A stretch of DNA of 10,663 nt from Deltaproteobacteria bacterium. GTDB taxonomy: Bacteria; Desulfobacterota; Desulfobacteria; C00003060; C00003106. Each line of letters opens with the position of its first letter. The stretch's first letter is position 1. Positions 1 through 6,515 of this stretch are shown here, piece after piece. A model generated the notes under the pieces. That model was given only the letters and a program-made list of their open reading frames with translations, did not search any database and was not told where the DNA came from. A program made the translations under genes and the position numbers. The stretch is taken from positions 1 to 10,663 of the forward strand of contig JAFDAE010000162.1 in the NCBI GenBank assembly GCA_019314005.1. Reading direction: 5' to 3'.

Positions 1-666
1 TTAGCTGACTTGATGGCAGATCTCAATGGTAGGGTCTCTATAGTAATGATGGACGGTCAGCTCACGAGTAAGCATCTTGATCGGCTCCAGCGAATCCTGG
101 GTACCAATGTTTTACGGCTGATCAATCCATTCAAGAAAAAAGAGACACAAACCAAAGTGAATTGCTTTATCAACGATATCGATATCAAAGATGGCCTTGC
201 GAAGTGTAACTTCTTGCTCGACACTAATCAAACCAGCATCTTCAGTGCCGGTGACGTCGATCTGAGGACAGAAAAGTTGGATCTGGGGATCAAGCCGGTG
301 CCGAAAAAAGGACATGGTCTCGACAGCGTGGCCACGGTCGGCTTTAGCTTTAAGGAGTTGTCCCAACCGTTTGAACTGAGCGGCACTCTGGCACATCCTT
401 CTCTTGTCCTGGACCCAACCCGGACTCTTTTCATGCTCGGCAAGGTGGCCGGGGCTGTGGCACTGGGTCCTGCCGGCATCACGGCCTTCTTTGCAGATGT
501 TTCCCTGGGGAAAAAGGATCCTTGCCTTGAAGCGCTCAAGGCCTTAGAAAAAGAGGAGGAAGAGAAAACGGATAAGGAGCCCGATGACAGCAAGACCGGA
601 ACAGACAAGGAAAAGGGTAAAGAGTCTAATGGTTTTTTCAGGAAGCTGTTTCGCAGAGGAAAATAA
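1..666 (+). CDS. AsmA-family protein, C-terminal part (5' end outside the window)
   Basis: The frame is open from base 1 to the TAA at 664-666, and the true start lies upstream. The visible ~221 residues read like the C-terminal end of AsmA-like proteins: a segment of the form L-x-D-L-x-G-x-V-x-I-x-x-x-D-G at the beginning, then alternating beta-strand text, then a hydrophobic glycine/alanine stretch (LGKVAGAVALGPAGITAFF) followed by a DPC motif. That glycine-rich stretch plus DPC is a common ending in AsmA-like proteins of proteobacteria. The last ~40 residues are a highly charged, low-complexity Glu/Lys/Asp tail ending in FFRKLFRRGK. AsmA proteins sit in the inner membrane, project into the periplasm and are implicated in phospholipid transport and outer-membrane assembly. 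The next gene starts 18 bp downstream, so co-transcription is likely. An internal ATG at base 13 is not a credible start because the conserved domain is already under way. Confidence 0.75.
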   Translation, partial: LADLMADLNGRVSIVMMDGQLTSKHLDRLQRILGTNVLRLINPFKKKETQTKVNCFINDIDIKDGLAKCNFLLDTNQTSIFSAGDVDLRTEKLDLGIKPVPKKGHGLDSVATVGFSFKELSQPFELSGTLAHPSLVLDPTRTLFMLGKVAGAVALGPAGITAFFADVSLGKKDPCLEALKALEKEEEEKTDKEPDDSKTGTDKEKGKESNGFFRKLFRRGK

Positions 667-684
667 ACAATAAAGGATTTTACT

Positions 685-2865
685 ATGGACAAATCAAGAG
701 ACAAAAGATTTCGCCTCAGTTTATCCACGCGCATATTGATTGGGGTTGTTCTAGGGGTGGTGTGTGGCATTTTTTTTGGCGAGTACTGCGCGTCTCTGCA
801 GATCTTCGGCGATGCTTTTATCAAACTGCTTCAGATGACAATTCTACCTTATATCATCGTGTCACTTATCCTGGGCATCGGCGGCCTGACCTATGACCAG
901 GCCAAGATGATCGCCGCCAAGGCCGGAGTGCTGCTCCTCTTGTTCTGGGCGATCTCTTTCGCCATTGTACTGCTGATACCCCTGTCCTTTCCCGAATGGG
1001 AGTCTGCCGCGTTTTTCAGTACCTCCCTGGTGGAATCTCCAAAAAGGGTCGATTTTCTTAATATTTATATTCCCTCGAATCCTTTTAGCTCACTGGCGAA
1101 CAACGTTGTGCCTGCAGTGGTGCTATTTAGCATTCTGTTAGGGGTGGCACTCATCGGCATCAAGGAGAAAGACGCGTTTCTTCAAGGCCTATCCGCTGTA
1201 GCGGCAGCGCTCATCAAGATGACAAATCTCGTCGTGAAGCTTACGCCTTTTGGGGTATTCGCCATCTCAGCTGCAGCTGCCGGCACCATGACCATCGAAG
1301 AGTTCGGAAGGCTACAGGTTTATCTGGTGAGCTTTAACGTAGCAGCACTCTTTCTGACATTCTGGATTTTACCGAAACTGCTCACGAGCATGACGCCTTT
1401 CAAATATAAAGACATTGTCGGCTTCTCCAGAGACGCCCTCGCCACGGCATTTGCCACTGGCAACCTGTTTGTGGTTCTTGCCGTTTTGACAGAAAACTGC
1501 AAAACGCTGTTCAGACAATATGGCCTGACCCGGGAGAAGACTGAGTCCTATGTGGATGTGATAGTCCCGATTTCCTTCAACTTTCCGACTACTGGAAAAC
1601 TGCTCATGCTGTTGTTCATATTGTTTGCAGGTTGGTTTTCCGGCCACTCGTTGTCCCTTGCCCAGTATCCGACGTTTGTGTTTTCCGGACTGCTCAGCTT
1701 CTTCGGCGGGGTTGATGTTGCCATGCCGTTTATGCTGGATTTGATGCAGATGCCTTCGGATCTGTATCAGCTTTACGTGGTCACGGGAATTCTAAACGGG
1801 CGTTTTGCCACCTTGCTGGCGGCCATGAATCTGATTGTATTTACGATCCTGGGGACCTGCCTCCTCACCGGTACTTTTTTGCTCAACAAGAAAAAATTAC
1901 TGAACTACCTGGTCGTAACGCTGCTTCTGACCGGCGCTGTCATTGGCGGCACCCGCGTGTATTTTAGTCATTTTGTGAAGAATACCTACACTATCGACAA
2001 GGCCTTGGTTGAGATGCATCTGTTGCGTAATCCGGTGAAGGCAAAAGTCCACAAATCGCTGCCACCACCTCTGCCCCCCCACGATCCAAGAAAATCCCGC
2101 ATTGATGAGATTCATAGACGGGGGTTTATGCGTGTGGGTTACCTCAAAGAGCAGCTCCCGTATGCATTCAGAAATACCAAAGGACAACTGGTGGGCTTTG
2201 ACATCGAGATGGCCCACGAATTGGCAAGGACGCTGGATGTAACCCTCGAGTTCGTGATCCTCGAGAGGGACAAGATTGGAGAGCGGCTGAACGCGGGCTA
2301 CTGTGACATCATCATGTCAGGGCTCAGGGTCACTCCGGAGAGAGCTGAGGAGATAACCTTCTCGGAGTCCTATATGGACGAGACCATGGCCTTCGTCGTC
2401 AAGGACTACCGCAGGGATGAATTCAACAGCTGGGAGGCCATCGAAAAGCTCGATGCTCCCAAGATCGGTATAGGCGGCAACGTTCCATACTACATTTCGA
2501 AACTCCGGGATTATCTGCCTAAAGCGGAAATCGTGATACTTAATTCACTCCGGGAGTTCTTCAAGAAGAAAGGAGAGGATCTCGACGCCCTTGTGTTCAC
2601 GGCCGAGGCTGGATCAGCCTGGACCCTTCTGTACCCCGACTACACGGTTGTGGTCCCCCATCCGGATATCATTGCCGTACCGCTGGCCTATCCCCTTGCC
2701 TACGGCGATCAGAAAATGGTAGACTACATGAACTCATGGATCGAGCTGAAAAAGAAAGACAAGACTATTGAAAACCACTATAACTACTGGATCCTAGGCC
2801 AGGGCGCCACCAAGAAAGAGCCCAGATGGTCGGTTATACGTAATGTCCTTCACTGGGTTGACTAA
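685..2865 (+). CDS. Fusion: divergent SDF-type (dicarboxylate/amino acid:cation symporter) membrane domain plus periplasmic family-3 solute-binding domain
   Basis: This 726-residue protein has a good Shine-Dalgarno sequence (AAAGGA, 672-677) 7 nt before ATG 685. Residues ~15-400 follow the DAACS/SDF layout: a basic cytoplasmic N-terminus, membrane segments near 15-35, 43-67, 79-103, 139-163, 180-200 and 210-232, an HP1-like region at 245-275, TM7 at 288-316, an HP2-like region at 330-352 and TM8 at 360-400. A short Lys-rich loop (NKKK, 401-404) then precedes an extra helix at ~408-428. Residues ~472-705 are an SBP_bac_3 domain with the family pattern G-L-x-V-T-P-E-R-A-E-E-I-T-F-S-E-S-Y at 546-563 and a later LDALV at 633-637. 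The binding signatures of active symporters are not conserved, so substrate and ion coupling are unknown. It may be a transporter with a tethered receptor or a non-transporting sensor. Family assignment is firm; function is open. Confidence 0.85.
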   Translation: MDKSRDKRFRLSLSTRILIGVVLGVVCGIFFGEYCASLQIFGDAFIKLLQMTILPYIIVSLILGIGGLTYDQAKMIAAKAGVLLLLFWAISFAIVLLIPLSFPEWESAAFFSTSLVESPKRVDFLNIYIPSNPFSSLANNVVPAVVLFSILLGVALIGIKEKDAFLQGLSAVAAALIKMTNLVVKLTPFGVFAISAAAAGTMTIEEFGRLQVYLVSFNVAALFLTFWILPKLLTSMTPFKYKDIVGFSRDALATAFATGNLFVVLAVLTENCKTLFRQYGLTREKTESYVDVIVPISFNFPTTGKLLMLLFILFAGWFSGHSLSLAQYPTFVFSGLLSFFGGVDVAMPFMLDLMQMPSDLYQLYVVTGILNGRFATLLAAMNLIVFTILGTCLLTGTFLLNKKKLLNYLVVTLLLTGAVIGGTRVYFSHFVKNTYTIDKALVEMHLLRNPVKAKVHKSLPPPLPPHDPRKSRIDEIHRRGFMRVGYLKEQLPYAFRNTKGQLVGFDIEMAHELARTLDVTLEFVILERDKIGERLNAGYCDIIMSGLRVTPERAEEITFSESYMDETMAFVVKDYRRDEFNSWEAIEKLDAPKIGIGGNVPYYISKLRDYLPKAEIVILNSLREFFKKKGEDLDALVFTAEAGSAWTLLYPDYTVVVPHPDIIAVPLAYPLAYGDQKMVDYMNSWIELKKKDKTIENHYNYWILGQGATKKEPRWSVIRNVLHWVD

Positions 2866-2886
2866 TCCCACTTATCCACCCATAGC

Positions 2887-2914
2887 AAACCATAGAGGTC
2901 ACAAACCATAGGGG
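2887..2914. repeat. Short direct repeat AAACCATAGRGG, two copies
   Basis: AAACCATAGAGG (2887-2898) and AAACCATAGGGG (2903-2914) differ at one base and start 16 bp apart. A third, shorter CCATAG lies at 2880-2885. They sit just after the stop codon of the transporter fusion and well upstream of the tamB promoter candidate. Role unknown; chance is possible at this length. Confidence 0.4.
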
Positions 2915-2997
2915 TAAAGTCTTCACACTTACTTGCTGCGACAGCTTTGTTAAAAAAATATTTGACAAAACCACTTGCCTGAACTGACAAAAAATGA

Positions 2998-3009
2998 AAT
3001 TTCGAAATT
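2998..3009. repeat. Perfect 12-bp palindrome AATTTCGAAATT
   Basis: The twelve bases equal their own reverse complement. The palindrome overlaps the TTGACA at 3008-3013 and could be a small operator. AT-rich palindromes of this size do occur by chance. Confidence 0.35.
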
Positions 3010-3040
3010 GACAAATAGAATACACGCATTCAAAACAAAA

Positions 3041-3052
3041 GACTTTAAAGTC
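3041..3052. repeat. Perfect 12-bp palindrome GACTTTAAAGTC
   Basis: The twelve bases equal their own reverse complement, and the centre lies 43 bp from that of the palindrome at 2998-3009. Both are ~150-200 bp upstream of the tamB-like start. It may be a regulator site, but no named regulator can be assigned by eye. Confidence 0.35.
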
Positions 3053-3095
3053 AAGCAAGGGCGTCCCCCTGATTTTCCATCATTACAGATCTGCC

Positions 3096-3114
3096 AATTG
3101 TTATTCTCACAATT
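3096..3114. promoter_or_regulatory. Operator-like inverted repeat AATTGT-N7-ACAATT
   Basis: AATTGT (3096-3101) and ACAATT (3109-3114) are inverted copies around TATTCTC. The element ends 6 bp before the -35 candidate at 3121, a sensible place for a repressor or activator. Read on the minus strand it resembles the E. coli lac operator (TTGTGAGxxxATAACAA type) but is 2 bp shorter between half-sites, so a LacI-like protein would not be expected to bind in the usual way. No regulator gene is present in the window. Confidence 0.3.
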
Positions 3115-3120
3115 TACATT

Positions 3121-3149
3121 TTGTCAGAGTTATCACACTATGGTATTGT
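3121..3149 (+). promoter_or_regulatory. Candidate sigma70 promoter for the tamB-tamA unit
   Basis: TTGTCA (3121-3126, 5 of 6 to TTGACA) is followed after exactly 17 bp by TATTGT (3144-3149, 4 of 6 to TATAAT). Transcription would begin near 3156, giving a leader of ~45 nt before ATG 3201. The match is moderate. TTGACA sequences further upstream (2962, 3008) lack a good -10 box at the right distance. Confidence 0.4.
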
Positions 3150-3200
3150 ATTAGGATCGATATCAATTTGGGGATAATGATCAACTGGTAAGAACGTATT

Positions 3201-4400
3201 ATGGCGAGACGAATCAGACAAATTTTTATTAGCACAGGAATTCTCCTTGGCCTTGTTGTTCTTTTGCTAATTGGTGTTTCCTTCTACCTGAAGACGGATC
3301 ATGCCCAGCGCCTGATTCAAGCCAAAGTGAACCAGGCCATTTCCGGCACCATCACATGGGAAGGGGGCGGGTTCTCCTTTTTTGGTAACAATGTTGAATT
3401 AAGTAACATCTCCGTCAAAGGACCGGCCAGGGAAAAGCTGATGACAATGGAGAGCCTTTCTGTGAACATATCCTGGGCTGCCCTTCTTATGGGGGAACTC
3501 GCTATTGAGACCGCCATGCTCCATACACCCCGGGTATGGCTTGGAACAGACGCGGAAGGGAAGCTCAACGTGATGCGGGCCTTTGAATCTTCCGGAGCTA
3601 AAAAACAAGAAGCTTCTAAAGGCGGATTCCCCTTCAACATTGCAGTCAGACATTTAAAGATCATGAATGGTTTTGTTTCTTTCAAAGGGGACGGAGGGGC
3701 TAAGGAGGAGAGAACTGACCGCGCAGTCCTGCACAATATTGAACTCACTGTGAGTGATGTAAACTTAATGAAGCGTATAGGCTGCGTAGATCTCCGAATC
3801 GATAAAGGGGAGATCCACATGGCAGGCATAGAAGCTGCCGTCGACGAAGTTAGGCTATATGGGGCGCTCAAAGAAGATCGAATTGATCCCCTGGTCCTTG
3901 CCGTAAAGATTAACGGCTCCACCTTGGAAATTTCGGGTAATGTCGGAAGCCTCTTTTCCGATCCCCTTCTGGATATTGTTCTTCAGGGCGAAATCTGTCT
4001 TCCCGAGATCCAGGAGATACTTCAGACCGGAACAGGGCTTACAGGAGTGGTTAAAACGAGTCTGACCGTGCGGGGTTCTGTGAACAACCCTGATGTGGCG
4101 TTGCTGATGGGCTATGGTGGGGGGAATCTCGCCGGCAACCGCATTGACGGGATGGAATTAAGCTGCCACATGGAGGACAGGTCCCTCACCATTGAGAACA
4201 TGAAGGTCCAAACAGGGAAGACCTGGCTTGAACTGGCAGGAAATTACGACTTCTCCTCCCAGGAACTCGCCGCCACGGTCAAACTGGAGTCTCCTGACCT
4301 GGCGGAGACTTTTTTTTCTGCCGGTCTTCCGGATATCCGTGGGAAGGTGAGTGGGGCGGTAACGTTAAGGGGAAAACTCACGTCTCTCTTGGCGGGTTAA
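3201..4400 (+). CDS. tamB: tamB-like fragment 1: membrane anchor and N-terminal AsmA/TamB region
   Basis: ATG 3201 is the first start after an in-frame TAA at 3189; the Shine-Dalgarno sequence is weak (TAAGAA, 3189-3194). Residues 1-8 are basic, and residues ~9-29 (ISTGILLGLVVLLLIGVSFYL) form one uncleaved signal-anchor helix, as expected for AsmA/TamB. Next come typical N-terminal features: a short helix with TDHAQRLIQAKVN, then strands GTITWEGGGFSFFGNNVELS and NISVKGP, and a segment describing 'WAALLMGELAIETAMLHTPRVWL'-type text that in this family defines the first beta-taco layers. Repeated G-x-(V/L)-x-x-P-x-x-x-L units appear near the end, such as GSVNNPDVALL. The frame stops at TAA 4398 inside what should be continuous domain sequence, and the protein text resumes in the +1 frame. 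Confidence 0.75.
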   Translation: MARRIRQIFISTGILLGLVVLLLIGVSFYLKTDHAQRLIQAKVNQAISGTITWEGGGFSFFGNNVELSNISVKGPAREKLMTMESLSVNISWAALLMGELAIETAMLHTPRVWLGTDAEGKLNVMRAFESSGAKKQEASKGGFPFNIAVRHLKIMNGFVSFKGDGGAKEERTDRAVLHNIELTVSDVNLMKRIGCVDLRIDKGEIHMAGIEAAVDEVRLYGALKEDRIDPLVLAVKINGSTLEISGNVGSLFSDPLLDIVLQGEICLPEIQEILQTGTGLTGVVKTSLTVRGSVNNPDVALLMGYGGGNLAGNRIDGMELSCHMEDRSLTIENMKVQTGKTWLELAGNYDFSSQELAATVKLESPDLAETFFSAGLPDIRGKVSGAVTLRGKLTSLLAG

Positions 4401-4494
4401 ACTTCGGAACGGTAGTTCCGCACTGAGTATTTCCGGCACGGTCCAGGCACTCGATACCACGTCCGGTCAGATTCTTGAGAACCCTGCCCTTGAC

Positions 4495-5439
4495 GTGGCG
4501 CTGACTGGAGATAAGCTTTTCATAGAAGATTTTTTCGAGGGACTGAAAGGGGAATTGTCACTGAGTTGTCATGTCAAGGGAGATGCTGCGGAGCCAAAAG
4601 GGAAGGTTTCCCTGCTGGGGAAGAATATTCGCATAGGTGACCAAGAAATCGACGGGGTTCAACTGACATCGCACATAGACGGTGAGAGGGTTCACGTTGA
4701 CTCATTTGTCGTGACAGTGGCAGAGGGAGAGAAGATACGTATAGATGGATGGGTATCCCTCAACAACTATGATCTGCAGATTGCATCTGATGGCATTTCG
4801 ATAGAGCGAATTTATGAACTTCAGGAACACCTGCCTGTTGAAGGTAAGGTTTTCTTTCACATTACCGGCCAGGGTAGTTTTCAGAATCCCGCACTTCAGG
4901 GTGTGGTGGGCTTAAGGGACCTCGGGTTAAGCAATGAAAGCCTTGAAGCCTTTCAGCTCCAGGTCAACGTTAAAAACCAGGACGTGCGAATCTACGGTAA
5001 ACTCCCTTTTGACATTGAAGGACGGCTCCAATTACAGACAAGAGATTTTTCAGTATCCGCCTTTTTTCATGAAACCGATTTAGCCCCCTATTTGAAAATA
5101 GCAGGTCGACACGAACTGAACGGTGCCATTACGGGAAAAATCAGGATAGAGGGGAATGCCGGCGCCCCGGATCAGATCAGGGCGAAGATAGATATATCCC
5201 AGCTGGATCTCTTTTGGGAGAAAACAGCTTTGGTCAAAGCCCGGCAGTTCAAGGTATCTTTGGAGGACAACAAGATTTTCGTGCCCCGTGTTTATCTTGA
5301 TCTTTGGAGGACAACAAGATTGTCGTGCCCCGTGTTTATCTTGACCTTCTCGAAGGGGGTTTCTTGGAACTCAAAGGAGGCGGCAAGCTTGCCGGTCCCC
5401 TTGACCTTGAGGCAAAGGGCCGCGTTCCCTTGCGAATGA
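4495..5439 (+). CDS. tamB: tamB-like fragment 2: middle of the beta-taco region, no true start
   Basis: The formal start is GTG 4495, but no Shine-Dalgarno sequence precedes it. TamB-like protein text in this frame already begins near 4390 (LRNGSSALSISGTVQAL and onward), so this is the continuation of fragment 1 and not a separate gene. It contains the family's G-x-x-x-x-P repeats (GDAAEPKGKVSLLG, GSFQNPALQGVVGL, GNAGAPDQIRAKI) and ends its meaningful part at DNKIFVPRVYLDL near 5300. The remaining ~45 codons to TGA 5437-5439 (WRTTRLSCP and onward) are out-of-frame reading caused by the 44-bp duplication. No membrane segment or signal peptide is present, so the piece would not be exported if made alone. 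Confidence 0.6.
   Translation: MALTGDKLFIEDFFEGLKGELSLSCHVKGDAAEPKGKVSLLGKNIRIGDQEIDGVQLTSHIDGERVHVDSFVVTVAEGEKIRIDGWVSLNNYDLQIASDGISIERIYELQEHLPVEGKVFFHITGQGSFQNPALQGVVGLRDLGLSNESLEAFQLQVNVKNQDVRIYGKLPFDIEGRLQLQTRDFSVSAFFHETDLAPYLKIAGRHELNGAITGKIRIEGNAGAPDQIRAKIDISQLDLFWEKTALVKARQFKVSLEDNKIFVPRVYLDLWRTTRLSCPVFILTFSKGVSWNSKEAASLPVPLTLRQRAAFPCE
5256..5343. repeat. 44-bp tandem duplication inside the tamB-like gene
   Basis: Copy 1 is 5256-5299 and copy 2 is 5300-5343. They are identical except for one base (T 5278 versus G 5322). Both copies can be read as LEDN-KI-(F/V)-VPRVYLDL, each in its own frame. Because 44 is not a multiple of three, the duplication shifts the reading frame. Removing one copy joins fragment 2 to fragment 3 seamlessly. 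It may be replication slippage, or an error joining noisy reads. Confidence 0.9.
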
Positions 5440-6500
5440 TCAACTTGCTCACCTACGCGCTTCCCGGTGTCACCGGACACATTAACTTCTCAGCCAAGGT
5501 TGCGTTGGAGGAGTTCAAGCCATCCAAAATCCTTGTCAAACTGACGGCCCGTGAGCTGCCGGTGATAGTTCCTGATAACTTGGAGATCCTTTTGGACGCA
5601 ACACTGGACATCCACGGCACACCGGATAAGTCCATAGTGCTGGGGGAAGTGGTGATTCTTGAAGGGACCTATTACAGAGATGTGAACTTGAATCTCCTCC
5701 AAGAGATTGGACAGAAGAAGCGGGAAGCAGCTCCCGTGCCTTCGCAGATTACTCAGCCTTTTCTTAAGAATATGATCTTTGACGTCACGGTGAAACACAG
5801 AGATCCCTTTGTTGTGGATAACAACTTGGCCTTGTTGACTGTAAAACCCGACCTCCGCCTACACGGGACATTGAATAACCCGCTTATCAGCGGACGAACC
5901 GAAGTAGACTCCGGGACCATAAGATACGGGAAAAAGGAGTTCGAGGTCACCAAAGGTATTTTTGATTTTATCAACCCTTACAAAATTGAGCCGACCATTG
6001 ATGTGAAGAGCGAAGTCAATATCCGAACATGGACGATCTTCTTGGATGTCAATGGCACACCGGACAACCTAAAGTTTACACTTACCTCAGATCCTCCCGA
6101 GCACGATGAAGACATCCTCTCTCTGCTAATCGTGGGAAAAACAACCCGGGAACTCATCGAGGGAGAAGGTGGGTCATCCCTGTCCACAACCGAGATGTTT
6201 GCAAACATTTTGGCAGGGGCAATGGGTGAAGAGATAGAGGAGGCCACAGGCCTCGATATTGTTGAGTTGGAGTACGAGGAAGCGGTGAGTGAAGAGGAGC
6301 CTGACACAATTAAAGTGACGGTCGGTGAGGAGCTCTCTCGTCGAGTAACGGTCAAATACGGGATAGAGACGAGAAGTGCCGAGGTGATTCAGCGAGTCGT
6401 TGCTGAATACAAATTCCTTGAAAATCTTTCAATGAATACCTTCCGGGATACTGAGGGGCAATTTGGCGGTGAGCTCCAATACAGACTCGAGTTCAGGTAA
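5304..6500 (+). CDS. tamB: tamB-like fragment 3: C-terminal TamB (DUF490) domain
   Basis: The formal start is TTG 5304 within the second copy of the duplication, with no convincing ribosome binding site. GGAGG at 5306-5310 could in principle serve the GTG at 5325, but the spacing is long. The ~399 residues hold the TamB C-terminal signature: G-x-x-x-V-D-S-G-T-I-R-Y-G (197-209) followed by FEVTKGIFDFINPYKIEPTI (213-232), then LTSDPPEHDEDILSLLIVGK (260-279), and a closing strand region that reads like a barrel-docking beta sheet. In characterised systems this end contacts the Omp85 partner. The next gene begins 15 bp after the TAA, which supports a tamB-tamA operon. Confidence 0.8.
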   Translation: MEDNKIVVPRVYLDLLEGGFLELKGGGKLAGPLDLEAKGRVPLRMINLLTYALPGVTGHINFSAKVALEEFKPSKILVKLTARELPVIVPDNLEILLDATLDIHGTPDKSIVLGEVVILEGTYYRDVNLNLLQEIGQKKREAAPVPSQITQPFLKNMIFDVTVKHRDPFVVDNNLALLTVKPDLRLHGTLNNPLISGRTEVDSGTIRYGKKEFEVTKGIFDFINPYKIEPTIDVKSEVNIRTWTIFLDVNGTPDNLKFTLTSDPPEHDEDILSLLIVGKTTRELIEGEGGSSLSTTEMFANILAGAMGEEIEEATGLDIVELEYEEAVSEEEPDTIKVTVGEELSRRVTVKYGIETRSAEVIQRVVAEYKFLENLSMNTFRDTEGQFGGELQYRLEFR

Positions 6501-6515
6501 AAAGGGCTGCCCAAC

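Larger units (their letters stand above)
2866..3200. other. 335-bp gene-free region ahead of the tamB-like gene
   Basis: I see no credible coding frame here. The minus-strand frame that crosses it (2834-3058) lacks recognisable protein content. The stretch is AT-rich and holds several short signals: CCATAG copies at 2880, 2890 and 2906; TGACAAA copies at 2963, 2985 and 3009, with TTTTGTCA in opposite orientation at 3119-3126; palindromes at 2998-3009 and 3041-3052; an inverted repeat at 3096-3114; and a promoter-like pair at 3121-3149. No clear intrinsic terminator follows the stop at 2863-2865. The region looks like a regulated promoter area that separates the AsmA/transporter unit from the tamB-tamA unit. 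Confidence 0.6.
3201..6500 (+). pseudogene. tamB: tamB-like gene split by two frame disruptions (or by assembly errors)
   Basis: Three reading frames, 3201-4400, ~4390-5300 and 5304-6500, together spell one TamB/AsmA-like protein. Repaired, it would be ~1,085 residues, somewhat shorter than E. coli TamB (~1,260). TamB is anchored in the inner membrane by an N-terminal helix, spans the periplasm as a beta-taco groove and works with an Omp85 barrel in outer-membrane protein assembly or lipid transport; the barrel gene follows by 15 bp. The first break is a net +1 change near 4390-4400, and the second is a 44-bp tandem duplication at 5256-5343. All three parts keep clear protein text with no further decay. 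That fits a very recent inactivation or a sequencing/assembly error better than an old pseudogene. The three pieces are described separately below. Confidence 0.7.

Noticed and set aside
228..824. Long minus-strand open frame (198 codons) across the end of the AsmA gene
   Set aside because: It overlaps two clearly coding plus-strand genes and reads as low-complexity Ser/Pro/Arg text, typical of an antisense shadow.
2872..2880. TTATCCACC, 8 of 9 to the DnaA box, considered as part of a replication origin because a ParA gene is in the window
   Set aside because: It is a single box with no cluster. No dnaA, dnaN, parB or parS is seen, and the ParA gene lies more than 6 kb away with its own cargo-type domain.
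4370..4376. Slippery heptamer G GGA AAA in the correct phase shortly before the first tamB frame break, suggesting programmed -1 frameshifting
   Set aside because: A -1 shift leads to the wrong frame; the continuation needs +1 (or -2). The UAA context (GGU UAA) also lacks a convincing prfB-like +1 slip codon.
5304..5439. Overlap of the middle and last tamB frames as a deliberate overlapping-gene arrangement
   Set aside because: The overlap is produced by the 44-bp tandem duplication. The middle frame loses TamB-like content after ~5300, and neither start has a good ribosome binding site.
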